A stretch of 64,000 nucleotides of DNA from assembly GCF_022539665.2 (NCBI RefSeq), contig NC_081337.1, forward strand, positions 7,726,679 through 7,790,678, written 5' to 3'. The notes under the pieces were generated by a model, which saw only the letters and a program-made list of their open reading frames with translations, did no database searches and was not told the DNA's origin. Each line of letters opens with the position of its first letter. Position 1 is the stretch's first letter. The position numbers were made by a program, and so were the translations under genes. Positions 50,801-62,300 of the stretch are shown in pieces. Source of the stretch: Daphnia carinata. Lineage: Eukaryota; Arthropoda; Branchiopoda; Diplostraca; Daphniidae.

Positions 50801-53361
50801 TGCTCATCAAGCAATAAAGTCCCGTGATTAGATTTGAATTTCTTGCCGCGAAAACAGAACCCCCCATTTAACGAAGCTCTTTTTCTTTTCTTTCATTTTT
50901 GTCGGGCGAAATCTTTTGGTGAAAATCCCACGTACGTTGATGGATGTCGCTCTCGCAGACTGAAGGACGATCGGTCCGAATCGGAAAAGACTACTTCAAC
51001 TTTGGACGCCAAAGCACGCGACCATCATCATCAGCATCACAACGGTAAGGCTCGTTGAATTCAAAACCTCAAATTGTTCAGTTAGCCGCAGAAACAAAGA
51101 TGAACATCTTTTTGTTCACGATTCATTTTTGCATAATTTTCAGGATCCAGCGCTAGTCCCGTTCTCAATCTATCGAAAGGTTGCGAAGGTGTCAACAATA
51201 ACGCCTCGGTCAGCAACGAAGATAAGGAGGTAGAGCATCACCAACATAGTCACCAGGATCTTCAGGGCGTTCGCGATGGTCTTCAGCAAGAGGAGGAAGC
51301 CAGACGGGCTGCCGAAGAGGAAAGTGGTAGCAGTGGCGGCGAAGAGCTGCCCTCTCCTCGGCCACATCATCATCACGCGCTGGTGCATCACCCCTCACTG
51401 CGCCGCCACGATGGTGACGATGACCACAGTGACGTTAACGACGATGACGACGTCGACGAAGAAAAACACGGTAAGGCCGCATTTAATTCGAACAGTTTCA
51501 TCGAGTTGGCAAAAGCCCTTCTCAGTTGCCTGTTAACGGAACGAATCGTGCAATGATTTCGCTTTTTCTCTTTTTCATTTCGCTTCTTGTTTTTTTTTTT
51601 TTTTTTTTAACGATCGATAGAAACCAGTGATGAAATGGAAAGAGATGGGTCATCCAGTCCGCGCCATAGCGACAAAAGCCAATCGCAAACAGCGGCCGCG
51701 ACGGCTCGTGCATCATCGGCCTCGGCCCAGGCAGCCGCAGCTTCAGCAGCCTTCAATTACTCGGCTTTTTTGAACGCCTCAGTCGGCGGCAGTGATTCCG
51801 TCATGCTCGGCTCCACTGAGAATCTTCTTCGCAACATCCAGAGTCTTCTTAAGGTGGCCGCAGAGAACGCCCGCCAACAGGATCGGCAGGCGAACTACGA
51901 AAAAGGTGAGTGTTCGAAGAATTTTTGTAGCGCTAGTTGATCAGCGCGTGATTGCTCATCTAGTCGCTTTCAAAGTTAGCTGAAAATGTTCTAAACGAGC
52001 CAAGTTTGTAGAGTCTCGAATTTGAACAAAAAAGGCACGTCAAAGTTTCAAGACTATTCGTCATTTCAGACATTGTTGAGGTTTTTTTTTTTTTTAAAAA
52101 AAAAAAAAAATTCGTTTTCCCCATTTCCATTAGGAGAACTCTTCGTTACCGGAGGGGGATAGCTGTTGGAAAACAATGTTAAAGTAAGGGTGCAACCGCA
52201 GATGAGTAAATACGTCGCTCCGATATGTGTAGGCTAGCCATGGGGGGAACCGTATTAGTGTTTCTTTTTTGGTGTTATGAACAATAGTAATTATTCGAGA
52301 AAAAAAAAAAGCGACAGACACAAACGTGTAGATTCAATGTAAGAAGATAGATCATAAAGTAGGGAAAAGGAATAAATGAGGCACGAGCTACAAAGCGGCG
52401 TCTATTCGAAACTCTTAAGAGTCAGACGCTTTCAACAATGGAGGGTATAAACAAATTCAACGGCTTTTCAGGAACACCCCCTTCTCAGACCACAGCATTT
52501 TTTTCCCCCTTTATTGTTAAAGCAAAACATGAACTGTTACGTTTCCAGTTGGTGTGCAAACGCGCAGCACTCGGTTTTTAATAAAATCGAGTGGTAAACG
52601 AAATAAGCAAAAGAGGCTTCGATTATTTTTTTTTTCCTTTTTTCAAAACACATAACCAATATGGCATCGAGTTTGCATCACTTCACTGGATAGGATCTAA
52701 TTTTTGATAACTTCAAAATTGATAATGGAATGTACGTCTGGCCAAACCAAGGGAGGCGAAGCTCTAATGCGGTTATACGTGCAGCAGGGCAAGGGGGCTG
52801 ATGCAAATATCGCCGTGCCTTGTGTCGGCTAAAAATTGACTGCGATGTGGGATGCTTCTGTCCATGTTTTTTTATTTTTTTCCTCGAGAGGTTGTCCTTA
52901 TCGGCTCTCTAGCCAAGTGGTAAAGCCAGTTGACACTCTCTCCTTTGAGACAATATTCCACGCAGCCAGAGAGACGTCTGAGTGCGGCATGTTGTACTGT
53001 AAAAAATAATAAATACATAAGAGCGATAGAAAGAAAAAGAGAGAACGAGAGGAAATATTTAAATTGGCGAGAAGGGGGATGAAAGATTGGGAAAGAAATA
53101 AATTTTAAAAAATAATAAAACGAAGGAGGTTAACACAAAAAAAAAAAAGGAAAAAGTCAAAGTAGAAAAGAAGGGGGTTTGCTTTCTTTCTGATCCCTCG
53201 TTCCACTATGTACACACATATACAACACACTCACTCTCCATTTCTTTGACAGCCGAGCTGAAAATGGAAATCCTCCGCGAGCGGGAGTTGCGAGAAAGCA
53301 TCGAGAAGCAGATGATGGAAGATCAACGTTCGCGAGGTAAGTCGTTCAACACCACCCGTTT

Positions 53362-53399
<38 letters not shown>

Positions 53400-56300
53400 C
53401 ATTCCGCTATAGATTTTTTTTTTTTTTTTTTTGAATATCAAACTCTTAAAACTGCGAGTGTGTCTATGGCAGACCAATAGAGGGGCGGAGAGAGGGGAGG
53501 CAAAAAAAAAAAAAAAATGGGCGAAGCGTTGCTCAATTATCTCTACTAGCTACAGTATTGATTAAAAAAAAGAGAGAGAGGAAAACCGCCATCACAACCA
53601 TGTCCTGAAATATAATGGCTGCTCAAAAATATGGAATAATGAAACAAAAGCTATCGTGTGGCACCAATGTTGACACACCACTTGAACAAAGGCCAGTCCA
53701 TTACCAAACACGTGCGCTCTCGCCCTTGGTAGATTAAGTACGCTTACGCGTACGCGACTACCAGCCTTTCATTCGACACATCGACCAGGCTCACCATTAG
53801 CCATACCCACAGAAAAAAAAAAGAAAAAAGAAAAACTCTTCTCTACTCGGATGTCGCATGGTGTATTAGATGTCTTTAGCCCTCTCTTTCTATACACCGT
53901 ACAAACCCCTCTCTGTGCCCACCTTCGGCACCCCTCATCATCATTCGTCGAATGGACAGCGATGGACAAACGGAACAAGAAGGAAGGTGGGGGGGGGGGG
54001 CCAGAACGGATGTCGACTTGGGTGGAGTGGGTCTGGGGGGGCCATTGTGAAATGACAGAATGCTTTGACAAATGGCCAGCGACCAAAGGTGCGCAGTCAG
54101 GGAAAGAAAAAAAAAAGGCTTTGTTTCTGTTTGACTTTGGCTTCAGGGATGTGTACAGCGCACGTTATGGTAAGTGGACAAAAGGCTATTGGGAGCGGAT
54201 GAAATGTGATTGTTTTCTACTCAGCGGCCATCGGTATAACGGTTACAAGTTATATCCAGCAAGACGAGGGCAAGAAACAAAATAAAACCAGCCCACCATG
54301 AATATGATTTTTGAAACACATCAGGTTTTGTACGGTTGTACCGCTGAAAAATGATTACTTGTTTTGTGTGAGGTGTACGTACGAGGGAGAGCGCATATAG
54401 AGGAGAACGTAGTTTCCCACTATTGATGGGCATAATGTAGTAGAGGAGGAAGTGAATCGGAGGTTGCAATGTGGTCTGACATGTCTTTTACCGCTCCGAT
54501 GAAGCGAAAATCTCGTGCATCTTTAAAAAAAAAATTATTTTTGATAGAGAGGGGAAGCTGTTTTACAGTCTATGAAAGATCGGCGTTAGGAAGGATGCCG
54601 ACAGATGAGACGGTCCTCTTTTTTTTTTTCAGAAACAGGGCGGTAGAGCAACAACGATGTTCAACGCATTGAACCAAATAATTGTTTGTATTCCGGCGGG
54701 AGGGGGGGGGGGGCAAAAGAGAAAGAAAGAAAAAACGAACATACGCAATTGTTCGATATGCTTTGTGTACATGTATCACCGCTAAATGAGCCACAATCTA
54801 ATAATGTTGTGATTTATAGCGGGCCTACACAAGGGCAATAGTTCCGTCTCATTCCTATCCGTGAATTCATTTTCAAACGCGCTGACTGCAACGCTCTAGA
54901 TATTCATATCTGCTCGATAAATTATCCTTCATGCAATCCGAAGCAGAACTGCATTTGAATATTGAATTAAGCCTAAATCTGCCTTTGCTGAGATAGAGAC
55001 GAGCATAAACGGAATCGTGGATCGGGATGTACCAAAGTCAGAAAGAAAACGAACGTTAAGATAGAAAAGATATAGGGAGAGGGAACATAGACAAAGACAA
55101 ATTCAAGAGTTCTATTTAGAAGTGAGGTACCATGCGTACCGATATCGTTGTAAACGAAAATCACAAAAGATTTCCAAGTGCTGAAAAGGCTAGAGAAAGC
55201 GATTGAGATAAGGAAACAATAGAGACGAACAAGATCAGGCTGCGGTAGTGACTCGCGTCTTCCCTTTCATCAGTGACAACGATCAGAAATGATGACCAAG
55301 TACGCGACTTTCCTTTTTCATCTCTGTAGGTGAAGTGACGGAAATGCGCTGGTAGATTTCACGAAAGAAGTTGAAACAAGAGATTAGCTCATGGTCCATC
55401 CAAGAGTCAAACAAGTGATCCCTTTGATCTAATTCAAATGCAATCCCTCAATATGTCCCCATCAGTAAAAGATTCTCAAACTCTTTTCTCGTGGCTTTTC
55501 ATCGATGTTCTATGCGGCGGCATTCGTTATGTCAGCACAAACAATTGTTAATCAGACGCAATTGCGAAGCCGACAAGAAGTTCACCATCAGTCTATGCGT
55601 CCTTCACTTTTTATTCTTCATCCACTTATAGTCGGGTACTATTGAACGTTTGTTAAGATCGCTTTGATATATCTGCTGAATATGGAGGTGCGCCTTCTAC
55701 CAGTTCTAACTATTAGATAGCATTTTCTTTCTTTCTTTTTTATTTTCGCTTTGTTTGTTGTTTATTCAGCGTGGGGCAGGAAGAGTAAAAAAAAAAAATT
55801 CGAAACCTCCCTTCTTTTTTTTTTTCAGTTCTCATGTTGCAGGTTTTCCAAAGGCTTCACAGTCCTGGGTCAAATGATTGAGTTTAGCCTTTAGCCCTCT
55901 TTTTCTCCCTATTCTATGCGGACCAGGAGCTCAATAGTCAACAACCGTTCTCAGTGTATATACACTATTTTTCCCTTTCATTTCGTGGGTTGAAATGCGC
56001 AGTGCGTTCAAAACATTTGTCTGTATCATTTGAAGAGGTATCGCATTATCCCCCCCCCCCCATATCTTGGGGCTTCTTTCTTCAACAAGAAATCTGCCAA
56101 ACTGTTATGATTAGAGGCGAACGTTTTCTTGTCCCATCCAAAAAAATAAAAGCCACTAGCATTGTTCATTGTAGGACTTCCTTAATATCTTAGTCCGAAT
56201 AGAAGCCAAGGAGTAAGCAATGCGATCATCCATCTTTATCGTTCAACGTGTTTTTGATTCACCCTGTTCGGTGAGACGAATGTATAAGGCGGCCTAAAAA

Positions 56301-59300
56301 TGATGCTGCTTGAAATGAAAATCGATTTTGAAAATGAATTCGGTTAGTTTTTCATATCCGTATGGATAACTGGGCTGGGTGGATTGGTGAAGCGAGAACG
56401 CCAGCTGTAAAGCACATCTTGTCAAACAGACCATAGGGAGTCGGTCGTCATGTTAGGTAACGACAAAATGGGCGCATTTACATGAAATGCATCGAACACT
56501 GGATGACGAAGCAGGTATCTTCTCGTATGTCATCACCAGTAGGCCTGCGCTATGATGTTTACCAGATGGACTCGGCACAATAGATTGACATATTGATGAT
56601 GAGTAGGCACGATTGGAAATACAATGCCGGCAGCAGCTGCCATATGTTGCGCTATATACTCTAATCACATAAACGAAATCACGTTTTTCGATGTTCATAA
56701 CATTATTTTTCCATTCGATTAATGTTTTTCTTTTCTTTTTTATTGGGGATAGTGCTTTACCAAAAGCGTCTGAAAAAAGAACGTCGCGCCCGTCGCAAGC
56801 TTGCTGATCAACTAGAGTTGGAAACCAAACGCCGGTGCCAGTTCGAGGAGGCTCTAAAGACGACCTCTTCAGAAACTTTTCTTGTGATAAGCGGTGAGTG
56901 ATATACACCTTTGAATCAGTTTCCCCCGTTCCTCTTTCTTCACTTATTAAGCCTATAAAAAACATTGGTCGATAGAAGATTGGTCTTCTTTCTAGAAACA
57001 TTCAACATCATTTACTGGTGTGTTACACAAGAAATGGTTCGCATTTTAGATCAGTTAACACTTAACACAATCCATGTCCCCGAGACTGAACATTACAGTT
57101 TTACTTTGCCGGCGGTCGTATTCTTTTGTATCTCAGTAATGCTAAAAGATTTATTTTCCCTCGTGAATCCATGAATGACAAGTGACAGAAAGATAAGTTC
57201 TAAAATCAAATGACCGAGTATCAAGAATCAAATCACGGGCTTTTAAAGGCCGTGAAAATACATACAAACGAATTGCTAGCTATTAGAGCCATGAAAGGCG
57301 CCATATCAGATTTGCTTGCAGGACAAACAAAACACGAAACTAGGGTTAAAGTACTGGTTGATGATTTTTTTTTTTTAGAAAAAGAGAAAAGCAGGGAGAA
57401 AAGAGTTGAAGAATTGTTCCATTTGTTCTTAACCTCGTTTTTCTTCTCGCCGCCTTTCAATGCGAGAATTTGCATGTCAATGGCAAGCGCGTAGACTTGA
57501 TAGATGTACGTTACGGATGGATGGGTTGTGAACACGGTCAGAATTCAATATAGAAAACTTGAAGGGCGCAGAATCCATTAACGATACAATTCTTTCAATT
57601 TACACTCACAAACAAAACACAATTTTAGTTTTACAAACAAAAAAATATTGCATTCTATAGAAAAACTCAATCAAGAAATCGATCAAGAACGGAAAGGACG
57701 ACAGCAGCAGCCTTCGTCCCAGACAACGGAAAATAACGAGACGGACAACACGATGGGTAAGCCGATTTAAATGTTTTTTGTTTCATTATGGATAGGATTG
57801 TTCGTCGGGTTGCCCACTAAAAACATCGGTGCCACAATAAATTCTTTCCCCCAATATTTTTTTTTTTCTCGCTAGTTTGATTAGATACTGTTCAAATGCG
57901 CGTTATTGTTCCCACTCACCTAGACGTCTTTTCTCTGGCTGTTCTCGTCTCTTCGTGACGTGAGTTCTCGTGAACACGTCTTCTGATGGCCAGAGTTTGA
58001 TTATTCCATACGGCTTTTTAGTTCTTTATCTTCACGTTTTCTATCTTTAGTTTCACGGACAGACTTGGGTGAAGTTCTCACGGTGCTCGAAAACCTTTCC
58101 TCTCCGATGTTTCGTCGTTTCTTGTCAAACTTCCTCCTCTAACTATGATATTTCCAAGAACAAATCAGTGGGTCAAATCAGAAAACCAGTTTATTGCCGT
58201 ATGGGTGTCAAATAGGCAGACAGTCAGACAACAACAGCACCACCTTTCATCAATTAAGCACCCTCATGACAATCAAATCACCATTGCTAGCGTGTGCACG
58301 CTACGGGCTATTTGTCGAAAGCAAAACGATAGATCGGCGGTTATTCCGAACGACGTACACAAAACTCTGCGAATAAAAAAAATAAGCCCGAAAAAATAAA
58401 CCCAAAAAAATAAGCCCGAAAAAATAAGCCCGACTTTTTCGATTTTTCATTCCAAAATCCAAATCCAAATTTTAGTCGCTCTTATTTCGCTTATAGGAAG
58501 AGTTCAATTCACGATCTATTCAGGTCTAAGTGAAGGATGCTTTACTCGAAGGTAACCTCCCATTAAATGGTACTGGAATAGTTCAGCAAAATACTTTTTA
58601 AAGAACCATCCGCATCCAGCAAAAATTAAACAGATATCTTGTTTTGGCCCGCAAATATGCGAAGCTGTTCCATTAACATCTCACCTCTTAAAAAAACCTT
58701 AGATTATTTATTTTTTAATTCATTTTCGTTTGTGCTCTGTAATAACGACCGGCGTCAAAACACGAATCAGGCAGAGGTGATGGTTGAAAGAAGAAGAAAA
58801 AAACCGTGAAAGGAACAAGGAAAGAAATTGGAAGAAAAATGGGAATATTATACACGGCGGCTTATTACAGCAGCAATGTCTCAGCGGTAGGCTTTTGAAA
58901 GGTTCCGTATCTGTCAAGTCATGGCGATAAAATTGGTAACGCTGGACAAACACGTTGGAGCCCTCCGACGAAGATCCCCCTTCCAGTGTACAGCAAACGA
59001 TAGAATCCTCCGCCCGTCTACTCAAGCGTGGCGTAGTCTTTTTCAATGCGGAAAATGTTTCAAAGGTTCCCTCTTTGCCCACTCTCGCTCTCTGTTTCTC
59101 CTCTTCTTTTAGTCCCTCCTCTCTCGTCAAAATTCGGTGATCGAGGATGTAAGAAAGAAAGGAGGCGCCTTCTTTTCCTATTGTCTGAGCAATGCCAACG
59201 TTTTTTGTTTCACTTGCTGATGGATTATTGCTTTGTAGTCTGCCGTTTTTGTTTTGTTTTGTTTGTAAGTCGCGCTTTTCTTTTGCCCGTTTCTCTTCGG

Positions 59301-62300
59301 AGTAAAGATTAATCGAGTTCTTCTTTTAAAAAATTGCTTCCAATGCAAAACACAAGCGAAGGAAAGATCTTATTTACCCTTACTTTCATTGCATATTTAA
59401 TTATTATTGTATAGGGCTCCTAGAGAGAAAAAATGATGCTGATGATTACGTTTGGTTTGATTCTTTTTCTAATGCAGAAAATCGTGGAGTCTACTACAAG
59501 AATTCTCTGCTTTTCACTAACGCGTCGTAAAAACGTTACATCCTGGTTCGACTACGTGAAACACGTTTCCCTTTCAAAAGTCTATTTATGTCTCCATGGT
59601 CTGCATTGGTCGATTTGATGTAGGAGAATCCTAAAAATCAGCGAAGAAAATCATCTCTGAGGAACCACCGTTTAAAGACGTCCAGTGATGTACACAAACT
59701 AACAAATGAAATCGTGCATAATTTCTATCGATGCATCGCAATGATGTCCACTTGTCGGAGTCATTCGTACTATATAGATTATACTTACGCTGTTTCGTAT
59801 TATGTTTGGTGTGTCGAAGCTCCTGTTTGTAGACTACTGTTTGTTTATTTCCCTTCTTTTTTTAAATGTGCGCGCATTTTATTTTTGTCAGCATTATTTG
59901 ATTCGATTTTTTTTTTAACTATACCGGCTAGCTAGTAACGACATTGACGGTTGTATAATTTCTTAATCTTCTCCCGACTTGATTTCATTGATCGTAAATG
60001 CTCGGCCAATGGATAATTTCTATTTGTCACGATTATGGCTGTTGTATGTTCATTACTTGGTCCCACTTACACAGCACAATCAGCCTGGCCATCATTTAGA
60101 GCTGGTGAGCGATTGGTAATTAGCAAAAAAAAAAAAAGTTTTGTCGACTTTCGTGTGTGATTTTTTTTAAATTGAGGGGGAAAAATGTATCCGGTACGAC
60201 GTACGAGAGATAGTATGTGCAACATTGTGGCTCCTTTACCTCAGTTTGATTGTGCTCCATGTCTACTATATTCGTTCATACTGTTATGTATCCCCCCCCC
60301 TCTCGTCTCCCGATTTCATTGGATGTGCTGTTACTCCCCCTATTGATGTACGATGATTATCACTTAACGTTGACCGGATTTGACGTTTGATGTGTTTAGA
60401 AAAGAAAAAAGGCCTCGAGATTCGTTTGTCTAGAAAAGTGCATGCTGGCGATCTCAATTCTGACTGCAACATGTACAAAAAGAAACAAACAAAAAAAAAT
60501 CATCACGAATTGACGCCTAGCCTTTAGGACTTTGGCCGATGCGTTTTAAGAAGTTTTAGATGCACTTTTCTGGTAGCGTAGGGTCAACTTTATACGTCAT
60601 CAAAATTCGGTTCTAACGTATACATCTTGTGTTTGTTTTATGTATCAAGTGAATTAATAACAAAGTTTATCTTATTCCTCGCGGGCGTCACTCCAGTAAT
60701 GCGTTTCTCGATTTGCACTTTTTTTTTGTTCTGTTCTTTCTTAAAGAAAGGGAATGATCGGCTAATTCGACCCAAACCCACCTTTTCTTTGATTGCCTGT
60801 TTATATAGTTCGATCCAATCATCGTATACTTCATACTTTATTACTGTTCCCCCCCCCCCCCCCCAATTTTTCCAGGTCCTCGTCTGTTGTTGATTAGTTA
60901 CTTTTTTTTCCTACAAACCAACTGACTTTTTTCTTTTTTTTTTTTAAAGGAGGTTTTATTTTGTTTTCCCACACCTATTGTGTGATCACTCTTGTGTTTC
61001 GTAACACACCTGCCCTTTCCCTTTGATACTTATTCTTGTTTTGCTTCGCGGCAGCAAGTTTCTTATTTGTGCTTCTTGCGTGTTTGTGTCTTATTAAACG
61101 CTATTGAATACCTTTGACGTTTGGTGTCACATTTACTTATGTCTTAGTCGGCTGTGTAGGCAACGGGACTTGTACGCGAGCGTTACACGCATTTCATTTG
61201 GCACTTTTTGAGCCTCTGTCACAAGACTTTGATTCATGGTTAAAGATATTATGCGATTCAATAACATTGCGTGCATACCTCTGTAGTTGGATTCACTTTA
61301 TACGTGTTTCTTTTTATGGGTGCTTAAACAAAATCACGTTATTTTCGTAACATGAAACTCACGGGCGCAATAGTCAGGGCTGGGTTAATACGCTGAGAGG
61401 GTCAAACTTCTCAACACGGACTTCCACATGGCCCTTGTAGTTTAAACCTTAAAAAGGACTAAAATCATAAAAGATAATTTTTGCAGGTTCTCTTTAGCTC
61501 TCCACATTGTATACGATGTCTTATTGCACTCAACGAAAAGACTTTTTGAAGACAGGTATTAAAAACACATCGGCGACGGACAAGAGAATTACCTTTACTG
61601 CTGCCACATTTGTTTCTTTCAGTTTGAGCTCTTAATGTTACAACAAGCAGGCAGGGTTTCTTGACTTAAAATTTTTTCAAGAATGTTTTGACAGCAAACT
61701 AGATGGCAAACAACAGTATCATTAAACGTATGTAGGCTATGGTGTAGTTTAAGTTAGTGAAGTGGTGGTTTCCATGTTGGCTGTCAAGAGCATCTAAAAT
61801 TAGCTTCGGTTTCAATGGGATTGAGCAGAGCTGTTTGTAGAACGAACAAACGGCAGCCTATAGTTGAGATTTTAACATAGTGAACTACAAAAAGAAAGGT
61901 AACATACATCTACGATTCAATGATTACTGGAACAAACTTCACTGTCCTCTCAATGTGTTTCCATTGCTTGATTATGGGGTTCAGTGATAATGAGCCGTAA
62001 CTCTCGGTAATCCGGAACAAATATTTTATGAAATGTACCTTACCATTAGAAATAGTCATATTTGTGCTTATCTCATAAAAAAAGCGATTACATTCCAGGT
62101 TTCGTACGAAATGATATCGCAGGGGAAGCGCTATATGGCGACGTGTATATCACCCGATCTAACCCCTGTATATACTAGCTTTCAAAATATTAGAAAAAAT
62201 CCGGTGTACGTATTATGTTTGTTTTCATTCTATCCTTAACTTTGCCGGTTTAATCATTCGCCAGCTGTGCGTTTCTCCTGTATGCCTTGGTTATATCCGT

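Larger units (their letters stand above)
44823..50958 (+). other. dac: dac intron 3 (most of it, about 6 kb)
   Basis: Mostly poly-A/T-rich DNA with GA repeats (about 45583-45604) and a T15/A17 back-to-back tract (49703-49738). The stretch 46140-46720 has few homopolymers and carries a homeodomain-type cluster at 46671-46690. Short open stretches at 46986-47177 and 48233-48362 look faintly protein-like but have no recognisable homology, and I do not call them exons. Confidence 0.75.

Noticed and set aside
52905-52975. tRNA-like stretch with an A-box match TAGCCAAGTGGT
   Set aside because: No convincing B box, and the anticodon and D stems do not pair. At most a decayed tRNA or tRNA-derived element.
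56453-57001. 182-codon minus-strand open frame
   Set aside because: It overlaps dac exon 8 in antisense and has no recognisable domain; probably a chance open frame.
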